NCBI GenBank assembly: GCA_947001705.1
Contig: CAMQHT010000004.1
Location: 1-64,000 of the forward strand
Direction: 5' to 3'
DNA: 64,000 bases
Source: an uncultured Collinsella sp.
Lineage (GTDB): Bacteria; Actinomycetota; Coriobacteriia; Coriobacteriales; Coriobacteriaceae
The first letter of the stretch is position 1; each line of letters opens with the position of its first letter. The translations under genes and the position numbers were made by a program. Under the pieces are notes generated by a model. It searched no databases. It saw only the letters and a program-made list of their open reading frames with translations, and was not told where the DNA came from. This document shows positions 48,361 to 57,399 of this stretch, piece by piece.

Positions 48361-49014
48361 CTACTTGTCGCCTGCTGCCGCCTTGGCCTCATTGAGGTAG
48401 CTATAGAAGCTGTACTTGGAGATGCCAAAGAACTCGCAGGCGCGTTCGCTCGACTTGGAAATGAGGAAGGCGCCGCGACGGTCGAGGTAGCCAATGGCAC
48501 GAATGCGCTCGTCTTTGGTCATGAGCGCCGCGGGCTTGCCCACAAACTGCTCGCACTCGTGCAGCAGGTCCTCGAGCAGGTCGCCGATGTTCTTGGTAAT
48601 GGGCTCGGGCTCGGTGTAGCCCGTGCCGCCGGTGCCGGTAAAGGCGTCGAGCGAACGCTCAAAAGCCTTCATAAGCGTAATGTCAAAGTTGATGCCCAAA
48701 ATGCCGACGGGCTTGCCCTCGTCGTTGCGGATAAAGATGGTCGAGGACTTGAGCAGCTTGCCATCGGCGGTTTTGGTGAGGTACGGCTCGCGGTCGTGCA
48801 CGTCGGCGGTGCCCTCGTGCATGGATTCAAGCACAATATGGCTGGGGCCGTCACCCAGTTTGCGCCCGCTGACGTGGCCGTTTTCGATCACTACGATGGA
48901 GCGGTCCACGTCCTCGGTCTCCAGGTCGTGGACGACGACTTCGCAGTTGGGGCCAAATTGGAGCGCCAGGCCGTGTGCAAGGCGCTTGTAGAACTCAATC
49001 TGTGCGGGGGTCAT
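48361..49014 (-). CDS. YheO-like PAS domain transcriptional regulator
   Basis: The 217-residue protein has the N-terminal YheO-type PAS domain (CEVVVHDLETEDVDRSIVVI) and a C-terminal helix-turn-helix (FFGISKYSFYSYLNEAK). It resembles the regulator at 32354-33010. It is divergent from ygeX across 277 nt that contain a pair of AACAAA/TTTGTT sites, the likely operators. It probably controls ygeX and the genes behind it in response to an amino acid or purine breakdown product. Confidence 0.85.
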   Translation of the reverse strand: MTPAQIEFYKRLAHGLALQFGPNCEVVVHDLETEDVDRSIVVIENGHVSGRKLGDGPSHIVLESMHEGTADVHDREPYLTKTADGKLLKSSTIFIRNDEGKPVGILGINFDITLMKAFERSLDAFTGTGGTGYTEPEPITKNIGDLLEDLLHECEQFVGKPAALMTKDERIRAIGYLDRRGAFLISKSSERACEFFGISKYSFYSYLNEAKAAAGDK

Positions 49015-49132
49015 GGGTGCCTTCCTAAAAATTAGTTTGGGCTCACTGTGCCATAAACCCCACTTGTTCGCAAATAACGAAAGCGTCGCTGTGTTATGTG
49101 ACCGTTCGGCGGCGAAAAGGTACCGATTACGG

Positions 49133-49201
49133 CAACAAACAATTTGTTAGGTTTTCCAATCAAAAAGTGTGATAGAACAGTGCTAACAAACTTTTTGTTT
49201 G
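49133..49201. promoter_or_regulatory. Putative operator pair in the regulator-ygeX gap
   Basis: CAAACAATTTGTTAG (49136-49150) and CTAACAAACTTTTTGTTTG (49183-49201) face each other as an inverted repeat, each also partly self-complementary. They are likely binding sites of the adjacent YheO-like regulator. Confidence 0.5.
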
Positions 49202-49291
49202 GCATCCACATAAAAGTTCAGCCGTGTGAATGGGATCGGGCTGAAACGCGTATGCGGGGGCCGGCAAGAGAGAACTTAAGGAGTTCACCGT

Positions 49292-50506
49292 ATGGCCGAT
49301 AAGATCCAGTGGGCGGGCAACACGATGCCCAAGAGCGATGACAAGCACTTGGGAATCATGAGCCTCGACCACGTGAAGAAGGCCCGCGCCTTCCACCAGT
49401 CGTTCCCCCAGTACACCGTCACTCCGCTTGCCCGCCTGGATGGCCAGGCCGCGCGCCTAGGCCTGTCCAACCTGTGCGTTAAGGACGAGAGCTATCGCTT
49501 TGGCCTCAACGCCTTTAAGGTCCTGGGCGGATCGTTTGCCATGGCCAACTACATTGCCGACGAGACCGGCAAGGACGTTGCCGAGTGCACCTTCGATTAC
49601 CTGACCTCCGATCAGCTTGCCAAGGACTTTGGCCAGGCCACCTTCTTTACCGCCACCGACGGCAACCATGGCCGCGGCGTGGCATGGGCTGCCAACAAGC
49701 TGGGCCAGAAGGCCGTCGTGCACATGCCCAAGGGTTCCACCAAGCCCCGCTTCGATAACATTGCCGCCGAGGGCGCCACGGTGACCATCGAAGAGGTCAA
49801 CTACGACGAGTGCGTGCGCATGGCCGCCGCCGAGGCCGACGCCTGCGAGCGCGGCGTCATCGTTCAGGACACCGCCTGGGAGGGCTACGAGAAGATCCCG
49901 TCCTGGATCATGGAGGGTTACGGCACCATGGCTTCCGAGGCTGCCGAGCAGCTGCGCGAGATGGCTATCAACCGCCCGACGCACGTCTTTGTCCAGGCTG
50001 GCGTAGGCTCGCTCGCCGGCGCCGTGGTGGGCTACTTCACCAACCTGTATCCCGATAACCCGCCCACCTTCGTCGTGGTTGAGTGCGCACCGGCCGCCTG
50101 CCTGTACAAGGGCGCTGCCGCCGGCGACGGCGACCCGCGTATCGTGGACGGCGACATGCCCTCCATCATGGCCGGCCTGTGCTGCGGCGAGCCCAACATC
50201 CTTGGCTGGGATATCCTGCGCAACCACACCACCGCCTTCGTGTCCTGCCCCGACTGGGTCACCGCTCGCGGCATGCGCACCCTGGGCGCTCCCGAGAAGG
50301 GCGACCCGCGCGTCATCTCCGGCGAGTCCGGCGCAGTGACCACCGGTCTGGTCGAGACCCTCATGCTCGACCCCGAGTACGCCGAGCTCAAGGAGCTCAT
50401 CGGCCTGGACAAGACGAGCTCCGTGCTCTGCTTCTCCACCGAGGGCGACACCGATCCGGATCAGTACCGTCGCATCGTCTGGGAGGGCGAGTACCCCACC
50501 TGCTAG
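49292..50506 (+). CDS. ygeX: Diaminopropionate ammonia-lyase
   Basis: This PLP enzyme splits 2,3-diaminopropionate into pyruvate and ammonia. The 404-residue protein has the PLP lysine at residue 76 in FGLNAFKVLGG and later glycine-rich GVGSLAGAVVG for phosphate binding. It belongs to the anaerobic urate/purine gene set with ygeY and ygeW. AAGGAG precedes the ATG. A Family A element lies directly after its stop, between it and ygeY. Confidence 0.93.
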   Translation: MADKIQWAGNTMPKSDDKHLGIMSLDHVKKARAFHQSFPQYTVTPLARLDGQAARLGLSNLCVKDESYRFGLNAFKVLGGSFAMANYIADETGKDVAECTFDYLTSDQLAKDFGQATFFTATDGNHGRGVAWAANKLGQKAVVHMPKGSTKPRFDNIAAEGATVTIEEVNYDECVRMAAAEADACERGVIVQDTAWEGYEKIPSWIMEGYGTMASEAAEQLREMAINRPTHVFVQAGVGSLAGAVVGYFTNLYPDNPPTFVVVECAPAACLYKGAAAGDGDPRIVDGDMPSIMAGLCCGEPNILGWDILRNHTTAFVSCPDWVTARGMRTLGAPEKGDPRVISGESGAVTTGLVETLMLDPEYAELKELIGLDKTSSVLCFSTEGDTDPDQYRRIVWEGEYPTC

Positions 50507-50521
50507 CAGACTGACCTGTCC

Positions 50522-50640
50522 GGGCGGCGGAGCATATGTTTGCTCCCTGCTCGAACAGTCCTGCGCAAGACGGAAAGCACATTAAGTGCTTTCCTTTGCG
50601 TGCGGAACTCGCGACGGAGCAAACATATGCTCCGCCGCCC
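50522..50640 (-). repeat. Family A hairpin element, copy 4 (inverted)
   Basis: Arms 50522-50546 and 50616-50640 are perfect inverse complements over 25 nt. The core is the reverse complement of that in copies 1-3 with few changes. It lies inside a co-directional gene pair (ygeX, ygeY). Confidence 0.85.
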
Positions 50641-50744
50641 TACGTTTACTTGCTTGCCGGGTGCTCGACCTCACGCTGCTTGGCACAAGTGATCTATCTG
50701 AAATATCTACCTGTAGGTAAACCCTTGTAGAAAGGTTGACTGTT

Positions 50745-52130
50745 ATGACTAAAGAACTCGATTTCGACGCTATCAAGGCTGCTGCTGAGTCCCATCGTGC
50801 TGATATGACTCGCTTCCTGCGCGCTATGATCTCTCACCCCTCTGAGTCCTGCGAGGAGGGCGAGGTTGTCGCTTGCATCAAGGCCGAGATGGAGAGCCTT
50901 GGCTATGACGAGGTCAAGGTCGACGGCCTGGGCAACGTTATGGGCTTTATGGGCGAGGGCGACAAGATCATCGCCATCGACTCCCACATCGACACCGTCG
51001 GCATCGGCAACATCGAGAACTGGGATGCCGATCCCTATGAGGGCTACGAGACCGACGAGATCATCTACGGCCGCGGCGGCTCTGACCAGGAGGGCGGTAT
51101 GGCTTCTGCTACCTACGCTGCCAAGATGATGAAGGACATGGGCCTCATCCCCGAGGGCTACAAGATCATGGTCGTCGGCACCGTCCAGGAAGAGGACTGC
51201 GACGGCATGTGCTGGCAGTACATCTACAACAAGGACGGCATTAAGCCCGAGTTCGTCATTTCCACCGAGCCTACCGACGGCGGCATCTATCGCGGTCACC
51301 GCGGCCGCATGGAGATCCGCGTCGACGTTCACGGCACCTCCTGCCACGGCTCCGCTCCCGACCGCGGCGACAACGCCATTTACAAAATGGCCGACATCAT
51401 CGCCGACGTCCGCGCCCTCAACAACAACGGCTGCGACGAGTCGACCGACATCAAGGGCCTCGTCAAGATGCTCGACCCCAAGTACAACCCCGAGCACTTC
51501 GAGGATGCCCGCTTCCTGGGCCGCGGCACCTGCACCGTCAGCCAGATCTTCTACACCAGCCCCAGCCGCTGCGCTGTCGCTGACTCCTGCGCCATCTCCA
51601 TCGACCGTCGCATGACCGCCGGCGAGACCTGGGAGTCCTGCCTGGACGAGATCCGCAACCTGCCGGCCGCCAAGAAGTACGGCGACGACGTGAAGGTCTC
51701 CATGTACATGTACGACCGTCCGTCCTGGACCGGCGAGGTCTACGAGACCGAGGCTTACTTCCCCACGTGGATCAACAAGGAGACCGCTCCGCACGTCAAG
51801 GCCCTCGTCGACGCCCACAAGGCCATGTTCGGTGACGAGCGCATCGGCTGCGAGCCCAGCATGGACAAGCGCACCGGTCGTCCGCTGTGCGACAAGTGGA
51901 CCTTCTCCACGAACTGCGTCTCCATCCAGGGCCGCTATGGCATCCCCTGCGTGGGCTTTGGCCCGGGTGCCGAGTCTCAGGCTCACGCTCCCAACGAGGT
52001 CACCTACAAGGACGACCTGGTCACCGCTGCCGCCATGTATGTTGCTGCTTTGAACCTCTACGATCCGAGCCAGGCCGATGGCGACGCTACCGTGTTCCGC
52101 GCTGGTCTGACCAACAACAAGATCGACTAG
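50745..52130 (+). CDS. ygeY: YgeY family M20-type hydrolase, selenium metabolism-linked
   Basis: The 461-residue protein is of the M20 metallopeptidase fold, with metal-binding His and Asp in AIDSHIDTVG, GRGGSDQEGGMA, and Glu pair VQEEDCDG. It would hydrolyse an amide or carbamoyl bond in purine breakdown products; the exact substrate is not settled. ATG 50745 is chosen over the upstream TTG because AAAGG fits it. It lies between ygeX and ygeW as in known urate clusters. Confidence 0.9.
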   Translation: MTKELDFDAIKAAAESHRADMTRFLRAMISHPSESCEEGEVVACIKAEMESLGYDEVKVDGLGNVMGFMGEGDKIIAIDSHIDTVGIGNIENWDADPYEGYETDEIIYGRGGSDQEGGMASATYAAKMMKDMGLIPEGYKIMVVGTVQEEDCDGMCWQYIYNKDGIKPEFVISTEPTDGGIYRGHRGRMEIRVDVHGTSCHGSAPDRGDNAIYKMADIIADVRALNNNGCDESTDIKGLVKMLDPKYNPEHFEDARFLGRGTCTVSQIFYTSPSRCAVADSCAISIDRRMTAGETWESCLDEIRNLPAAKKYGDDVKVSMYMYDRPSWTGEVYETEAYFPTWINKETAPHVKALVDAHKAMFGDERIGCEPSMDKRTGRPLCDKWTFSTNCVSIQGRYGIPCVGFGPGAESQAHAPNEVTYKDDLVTAAAMYVAALNLYDPSQADGDATVFRAGLTNNKID

Positions 52131-52156
52131 TCCCATTCCTTGATCTTGTTGAGCCG

Positions 52157-52181
52157 GGGACAGCCTGTGTCCCCGGCACCC
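52157..52181. repeat. Short palindrome with GGGGACAG
   Basis: GCCGGGGACA and TGTCCCCGGC form a compact hairpin in the ygeY-ygeW gap. No T-run follows. Confidence 0.5.
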
Positions 52182-52331
52182 CCTGTTGACTTGGGGCCCG
52201 CGGTCGTTATCTCCCATGCTTCCTCAACGGTAGCGGGTCCTCGTCATAGCGCTCTGCATGTTCTAGCCACACGCGCATGCCGGAGCACATCTACTCATTG
52301 CGATCGTTTCATCTATGGAAAGGATATTTAC

Positions 52332-53534
52332 ATGGACGCCAAGTTTACCGAGCTCGTCGAGCAGCTGAACGGCCTCGATTTTAAGGGCATGTACGGCAGC
52401 GACTTCCTGCACACCTGGGATAAGACCACCGATGAGCTCAAGGCGCTCTACATCGTCGCCGACGCCCTGCGCGAGCTGCGTGAGAACAACGTTTCGTCCA
52501 AGATCTTCGACTCGGGCCTGGCCGTCTCCCTGTTCCGCGACAACTCCACCCGTACGCGCTTCTCCTTCTCTAAGGCCGCCAACCTGCTCGGCCTCGAGCT
52601 GCAGGACCTGGACGAGAAGAAGTCCCAGATCGCTCACGGCGAGACCGTCCGCGAGACCGCTACCATGATCTCCTTCATGGCCGACGTCATCGGCATCCGC
52701 GACGACATGTACATCGGCAAGGGCGACGCCTACATGGCCGAGGTCTCCGAGTCTGTCCAGCAGGCCTACGAGGACGGCGTTCTGGATCACCGTCCCACGC
52801 TCATCTCCCTGCAGTCCGACTCCGATCACCCCACGCAGTCCTCTGCCGACATGCTCTACCTCATCAACGAGTTTGGCGGTCTTGAGAACCTCAAGGGCAA
52901 GAAGGTTGCCGTCACCTGGGCCTATTCGCCCTCTTACGGCAAGCCGCTGTCCTGCCCGCAGTCGCTGATCAGCCTGCTGCCCCGCTTTGGCATGGACGTC
53001 ACCCTGGCCCACCCCGAGGGCTACGACCTCATGCCCGAGGTCGTCGAGCGCGCCAAGGGCTATGCCGCCGAGTCCGGCACCACCTTTAAGCAGGTCAACA
53101 CCATGGCCGAGGCCTTCGAGGGCGCCGACATCGTGATCCCCAAGAGCTGGGCTCCGTTTGCCGCCATGGAGAAGCGTACCAACCTGTACGCGGAGGGCGA
53201 CGACGCCGGCATCGCAGCGCTCGAGAAGGAGCTGCTCGCTCAGAACGCCACCCATCAGGACTGGTGCTCCACGACCGAGCTCATGGAGAAGACCGCCAAC
53301 GGCCAGGACACCATCTTTATGCACCCGCTGCCCGCCGACATCTCCGGTGTCTCCTGCGAGCACGGCGAGGTCAACGCCGACGTCTTTGACATGCACCGCG
53401 TGGGCATGTACAAGGAGGCCAGCTACAAGCCGTACGCCATCGCAGCCATGATGTTCCTGCAGAAGGTTGCCGATCCCGCCGCTACCCTTAAGGCCCTCGA
53501 CGAGCGCAACACCGCCCGTTGGTTCCAGGCCTAA
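52332..53534 (+). CDS. ygeW: YgeW knotted carbamoyltransferase
   Basis: The 400-residue protein belongs to the aspartate/ornithine carbamoyltransferase superfamily, with the carbamoyl phosphate loop DNSTRTRFSF and HPLPADISG. The YgeW branch probably acts on a purine breakdown product, either forming carbamoyl phosphate by phosphorolysis or the reverse; the substrate is unknown. GAAAGG precedes the ATG. It lies 200 nt after ygeY. A carbamate kinase gene, its usual partner, is not nearby. Confidence 0.9.
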   Translation: MDAKFTELVEQLNGLDFKGMYGSDFLHTWDKTTDELKALYIVADALRELRENNVSSKIFDSGLAVSLFRDNSTRTRFSFSKAANLLGLELQDLDEKKSQIAHGETVRETATMISFMADVIGIRDDMYIGKGDAYMAEVSESVQQAYEDGVLDHRPTLISLQSDSDHPTQSSADMLYLINEFGGLENLKGKKVAVTWAYSPSYGKPLSCPQSLISLLPRFGMDVTLAHPEGYDLMPEVVERAKGYAAESGTTFKQVNTMAEAFEGADIVIPKSWAPFAAMEKRTNLYAEGDDAGIAALEKELLAQNATHQDWCSTTELMEKTANGQDTIFMHPLPADISGVSCEHGEVNADVFDMHRVGMYKEASYKPYAIAAMMFLQKVADPAATLKALDERNTARWFQA

Positions 53535-53557
53535 AGCTGGGCTGAGGTAAGCCATGT

Positions 53558-53596
53558 AAAGGGGGCGCTCTGCCAACCGGCGGGGTGCCCCTTTTT
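53558..53596 (+). terminator. Terminator after ygeW
   Basis: AAAGGGGGC and GTGCCCCTTT form a stem with further inner pairing, followed by TT. Confidence 0.7.
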
Positions 53597-53684
53597 GCAT
53601 CGTGGGCGTGCGGGATAAGCGCTTTCGATGTAGATGCCCCGCGACGCGAGTTATGGGTACGATGGTTTCAGGGGAGGTATCGCC

Positions 53685-54299
53685 ATGAAACTTGGTTGCG
53701 TCATTATGGCTTCGGGCGAGGGCAAGCGGTTTGGCTCCAACAAGATGCTTGCCGATATCTATGGCGAGCCGCTGATTGCCCGGACCATTGATTCGGTTCC
53801 CCGGGGCTTTGACGTCGTGGTTTCGACGCGTTGGCCCGAGGCCGCTCAGATTTGTGATGACAAGCATTGCCCGTGCGTGCTGCACGATGGCGAGCTGCGC
53901 AGCGAAAGCGTCCGTGCGGGCCTTTCGTGGGGAGTCGAACGCAACTGGAAAGGTTGCCTCTTTTTGCCGGGTGACCAGCCGCTCGTGAGTTCGGATTCTT
54001 TTGAGGCTATGGTTCGTGCATTTGACGAGCGTGGCCGCAGGCATCCGGTGCGTCTTGCGTGCAACGGTGAGCCTTCGAGCCCGGTGCTCTTTCCGGCGGA
54101 ACTGTTCGATGCACTTATGTGTCTTGAGGGTAAGGACGGCGGCGGTTCGATTCTCAAGGACCGTACCGACGTGGTGCTGGTCGATGCGCGTGCTTACGAA
54201 CTGTGGGACGTCGATACCGTCAAGGGACAGCGACGCATAACGGAGCATATCGCCGCCTGCTCGTATTTTGATCGCGTGGCCAACTGCATCAATCAATAA
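53685..54299 (+). CDS. MocA-like nucleotidyltransferase for molybdenum cofactor
   Basis: The 204-residue protein has the NTP-binding motif MASGEGKRFGSNKML near the N-terminus and the metal-binding FLPGDQPLVSSD, as in MocA/YgfJ enzymes that form molybdopterin cytosine dinucleotide. It likely matures the XdhD cofactor. GGGGAGG precedes ATG 53685. It begins a small run of genes (MocA-like, hyuA) after the ygeW terminator. Confidence 0.85.
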   Translation: MKLGCVIMASGEGKRFGSNKMLADIYGEPLIARTIDSVPRGFDVVVSTRWPEAAQICDDKHCPCVLHDGELRSESVRAGLSWGVERNWKGCLFLPGDQPLVSSDSFEAMVRAFDERGRRHPVRLACNGEPSSPVLFPAELFDALMCLEGKDGGGSILKDRTDVVLVDARAYELWDVDTVKGQRRITEHIAACSYFDRVANCINQ

Positions 54300-54308
54300 G
54301 GAGCAATT

Positions 54309-55676
54309 ATGATCATCATCAAAAACGGCGCGCTCGTGACGCCCCAGGGGTTTCGTCTCGCCGATCTTGCCATGGATGGCGACAAGATTGTGCGAATCGC
54401 CGCGGCAATCGAGCCAGGCGCGGACGATATCGTTGAGGATGCCGCCGGCTGTTGGGTGTTTCCCGGCTTTATCGACGGCCACACGCACATGCAGTGCTGG
54501 ACCGGTATGGACTGGACGGCCGATAGCTTTGAGACGGGCACGCGCGCGGCGGCGTGCGGCGGCACCACCACGATCGTGGACTATGCCACGGCCGACCGCG
54601 GCGTGACCATGCCCGATGCCTTGGTCGAGTGGCATCATCGCGCCGACGGCACCTGCACCGCCAACTATGCCTTCCATATGGCGCTTGCCGAGTGGAATGA
54701 GCGCAACCGCGCCGATCTTTCGGCCATGCGCGAGGCGGGCGTGTCGTCGTTTAAGACCTACTTTGCCTACGACCATCTGCGCCTGGACGATGCCGAGACG
54801 CTCGAGGTGCTGGAGGAGCTCAAGCGTATTGGCGGCATACTGTGCGTGCATTGCGAGAACGGTACGCTGGTGAATGAGCTGCAGAAGCGCGTGTTTGAGC
54901 AGGGTATCCACGGGCCCGAGGGCCATGCGCTCAGCCGTCCGGATGTGTGCGAGGCCGAGGCAGTGAGCCGTCTGCTATATCTGGCGCACCTGGCCGGCGA
55001 CGCACCGGTCAACGTGGTGCACCTTTCGACCAAGCTGGGACTCGAGGCCATTCGCGCTGTCAAGGCGCGCGGCCAGAAGAACATCTATGTCGAGACCTGC
55101 CCTCAGTATCTGATGCTCGACGACACCTGCTATCTGGAGCAGGGCGAGGACGGCTTTGCGGGCGCCAGGTACGTGATGAGTCCGCCGCTGCGCCATGCCG
55201 GCGACCGTGCCGCGCTGCGCGAGGCGCTTGTGGCTGGCGAGATCGATACTATTGCCACCGACCACTGCAGCTTTAATCTGCACGGGCAAAAGGACCGCGG
55301 GCGCGATGACTTTCGCGCGATTCCCAACGGCGGGCCCGGTGTGGAGCATCGCCCCGTCGCGATCGCTACGAGTTTTGAGGGACAGCTGGGCCCCGAGGAT
55401 CTGTGCCGCTTGATGAGCGAGAACCCGGCGCGCGTCTTTGGCATGTATCCGCGCAAGGGCTGTCTTGCCGAGGGCTCCGATGCCGACGTGTGCGTGTGGG
55501 ATCCCAAGGCGCGCTGGACGATTAGCGCCGCGACGCAGCATCAGGCCGTGGACTATACGCCGCTCGAGGGCTTTGAGGCGCACGGCCGCGCCAAGGCCGT
55601 GTTTGTGAACGGCGTGCTGGCTGCGCGCGACGGCGAGCCCACCGGAGCCCAACCCGGCCGCTACGTGCCCCGCTAA
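54309..55676 (+). CDS. hyuA: Dihydropyrimidinase/hydantoinase-type amidohydrolase
   Basis: The 455-residue protein has the metal ligands His58 and His60 in GFIDGHTHMQ and the carboxylated lysine at 149 in SSFKTYFAY. Later His (VVHLSTKLG) and Asp (TDHCSF) follow the family. Such enzymes open cyclic diamides such as hydantoins or dihydropyrimidines. In this context a urate- or xanthine-derived ring is likely. It starts 9 nt after the MocA-like gene. Confidence 0.9.
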   Translation: MIIIKNGALVTPQGFRLADLAMDGDKIVRIAAAIEPGADDIVEDAAGCWVFPGFIDGHTHMQCWTGMDWTADSFETGTRAAACGGTTTIVDYATADRGVTMPDALVEWHHRADGTCTANYAFHMALAEWNERNRADLSAMREAGVSSFKTYFAYDHLRLDDAETLEVLEELKRIGGILCVHCENGTLVNELQKRVFEQGIHGPEGHALSRPDVCEAEAVSRLLYLAHLAGDAPVNVVHLSTKLGLEAIRAVKARGQKNIYVETCPQYLMLDDTCYLEQGEDGFAGARYVMSPPLRHAGDRAALREALVAGEIDTIATDHCSFNLHGQKDRGRDDFRAIPNGGPGVEHRPVAIATSFEGQLGPEDLCRLMSENPARVFGMYPRKGCLAEGSDADVCVWDPKARWTISAATQHQAVDYTPLEGFEAHGRAKAVFVNGVLAARDGEPTGAQPGRYVPR

Positions 55677-55689
55677 CGGGAAGACCGCC

Positions 55690-55762
55690 GGGGTAGCTAA
55701 TTTGGGAGATGATTTTTTGGGACGGGGTAGCAAAAAGAGCCCCGTCCCAAATTTGCTACCCC
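55690..55762. repeat. Nested inverted repeat with alternative pairing
   Basis: GGGGTAGCTAATTTGGGA (55690-55707) pairs with 55745-55762, and TTGGGACGGGG (55717-55727) pairs with 55740-55750. The right arm can pair with either left segment. It lies between convergent hyuA and yqeC and contains the yqeC stop. Confidence 0.6.
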
Positions 55763-56493
55763 TGGAGGCTGGTGGCGATGAGGGGGCGGTTGAGGGCTGC
55801 CTCGAAGCGATCTGCCATTGTTGGGTCGGCAAGCGTGTCGGCTTGGTTGAGCATGATACGGGCATTGTTGAGGTTCAGCATCTGCAGCTCGGCATTGAGC
55901 ACCTGGGCGACGCGCTCTGGGGTGGCAGCGTCGGTGGGCTCGCAGCCGCAGCGCTCGCAGAAGAGCTCGGGGCGGTGGACAACCTCGGCGACGGGCTTGC
56001 CCAGCCCCGAGGCGCCGACGACCCAGACAACGTTTGTCGCGGCGGCGGGAATTACCGGCTCCCAGGCGGCATGTGCCTTGAGCGGGAGTCGCTTGCTGCC
56101 ATCTGCCTCGGCCAACACATAGTCAAAGCGCTGCGCCAGCTGGTCGAGCGGCTCAGCGGGGGCGGAGAGCTTGCCTGTCTCCGGGTCCAAAACACCCGTC
56201 TGGCAGATGCTTCCGCGGACAAGTCCCGCGCATGCCTCGCAGGTGCAGCCGGGAACATGTAGGGTCCCCGGCTTCCAAGGCGCGGCGTCCAGGCGACGGC
56301 TCGACCCGTCCCATGGCACGCCGGCGACGGGAAACATGTGCGTGGTGGTACAGAGGAGCACGCGGCCGCCAGCGCGCATGAGCTCGAGACCCAGCGTCTT
56401 CAGCAGCGTCGACTTGCCGCCACTGCCGATAATCGCGGTAATGCCCGACTCGATCCTGAGCGCGGAGGCAAGATTGCCGCTAACCGTTTCCAT
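55756..56493 (-). CDS. yqeC: Selenium-dependent hydroxylase accessory protein YqeC
   Basis: The 245-residue protein has a P-loop-like GSGGKSTLLKTLG near the N-terminus, CTCEACAGLV in the middle and AEADGSKRLPLKAHA, features of YqeC. YqeC, with YqeB, is a marker of selenium-dependent molybdenum hydroxylases and is thought to help in cofactor maturation; its reaction is unknown. It is divergent from yqeB with a 102-nt gap holding an AT-rich promoter region (TATAAT at 56507). Confidence 0.88.
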   Translation of the reverse strand: METVSGNLASALRIESGITAIIGSGGKSTLLKTLGLELMRAGGRVLLCTTTHMFPVAGVPWDGSSRRLDAAPWKPGTLHVPGCTCEACAGLVRGSICQTGVLDPETGKLSAPAEPLDQLAQRFDYVLAEADGSKRLPLKAHAAWEPVIPAAATNVVWVVGASGLGKPVAEVVHRPELFCERCGCEPTDAATPERVAQVLNAELQMLNLNNARIMLNQADTLADPTMADRFEAALNRPLIATSLQG

Positions 56494-56595
56494 CTGTTCA
56501 CCGCCGTATAATACTGTGATAATAAATAATCATCAGAGTAGCGGCCGAACCGCTTTTGCTCTGCTCAAACCGTAGCACAGGGAGGTGCCCCGGGA
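56494..56595. promoter_or_regulatory. Divergent yqeC/yqeB promoter region
   Basis: TATAAT (56507-56512) and the partly palindromic TGATAATAAATAATCA just downstream form an AT-rich island in GC-rich surroundings. The palindrome is similar to Fur-type half-sites but with altered spacing. Confidence 0.45.
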
Positions 56596-57390
56596 ATGCT
56601 CGTTTATGTTCGCGGCGCCGGCGATATCGCCACGGGCGTCGCCGCTCGCTTGGTGCGCGCCGGCGTTTCGGTCGTTATGGCCGATATCGCGGTTCCCACG
56701 TGCATCCGCCGCACAATCTGTTTTTGCGAGGCCATTCGCCTGGGCGAGGTCGAGGTCGAAGGCATTCGCGCTCGCTTGGCACGGACGCCGGCTGAGGCGC
56801 TTGAGATTACCGAGGCTGGAGACGTCGCTGTTGTGGTGGACCCTCAGGCCAAGATGCTCGGCGAGCTGAAACCCGCGGCTGTGGTCGACGCGATTTTGGC
56901 TAAGCGCAACTTGGGCACCACGCGCGACATGGCGCCTGCCGTCATCGCTGTGGGGCCGGGCTTTACCGCGCCGGTTGACTGCGACGCCGTGGTCGAGACC
57001 ATGCGCGGGCATTTTCTCGGCCGTGTCATTACCCAAGGTTCGCCCCAGCCCAACACGGGCGTGCCGGGCATTATCGCCGGCTATGGCAAGGAACGTGTTA
57101 TCCACAGCCCCGCCGCCGGCGTGTTTCGGTCCGACCGCGCAATCGGCGACATCGTGAGCGCCGGAGACGTGATTGGCTACGCGGGCGATACGCCCATGTG
57201 CACGCAGATCGATGGCTGTCTGCGCGGGCTTTTGGCGAACGGCGTGCAGGTGACTGAGGGCTTTAAATGCGCCGATGTCGACCCGCGCGGCGATGCCAGC
57301 TATATCAACTACATTTCGGACAAAGCGACGTCGGTCGGCGGCGGCGTGCTCGAGGCACTCGCTATGCTCACCGATGTCTTTAGAGGATAG
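56596..57390 (+). CDS. yqeB: Selenium-dependent molybdenum hydroxylase system protein YqeB
   Basis: The 264-residue protein starts with the Rossmann-like VRGAGDIATGVAARLVRAG and includes GSPQPNTGVPGIIAGYGKERV, family features of YqeB. Its exact role in Se incorporation is unknown. GGAGGTG precedes the ATG. It is followed 9 nt later by xdhC, suggesting that both act on the same molybdenum cofactor. Confidence 0.9.
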   Translation: MLVYVRGAGDIATGVAARLVRAGVSVVMADIAVPTCIRRTICFCEAIRLGEVEVEGIRARLARTPAEALEITEAGDVAVVVDPQAKMLGELKPAAVVDAILAKRNLGTTRDMAPAVIAVGPGFTAPVDCDAVVETMRGHFLGRVITQGSPQPNTGVPGIIAGYGKERVIHSPAAGVFRSDRAIGDIVSAGDVIGYAGDTPMCTQIDGCLRGLLANGVQVTEGFKCADVDPRGDASYINYISDKATSVGGGVLEALAMLTDVFRG

Positions 57391-57399
57391 AAGGCGGCA

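Noticed and set aside
86..50640. Family A repeats as a CRISPR array
   Set aside because: Copies are tens of kb apart, in both orientations, palindromic and without spacers or cas genes.
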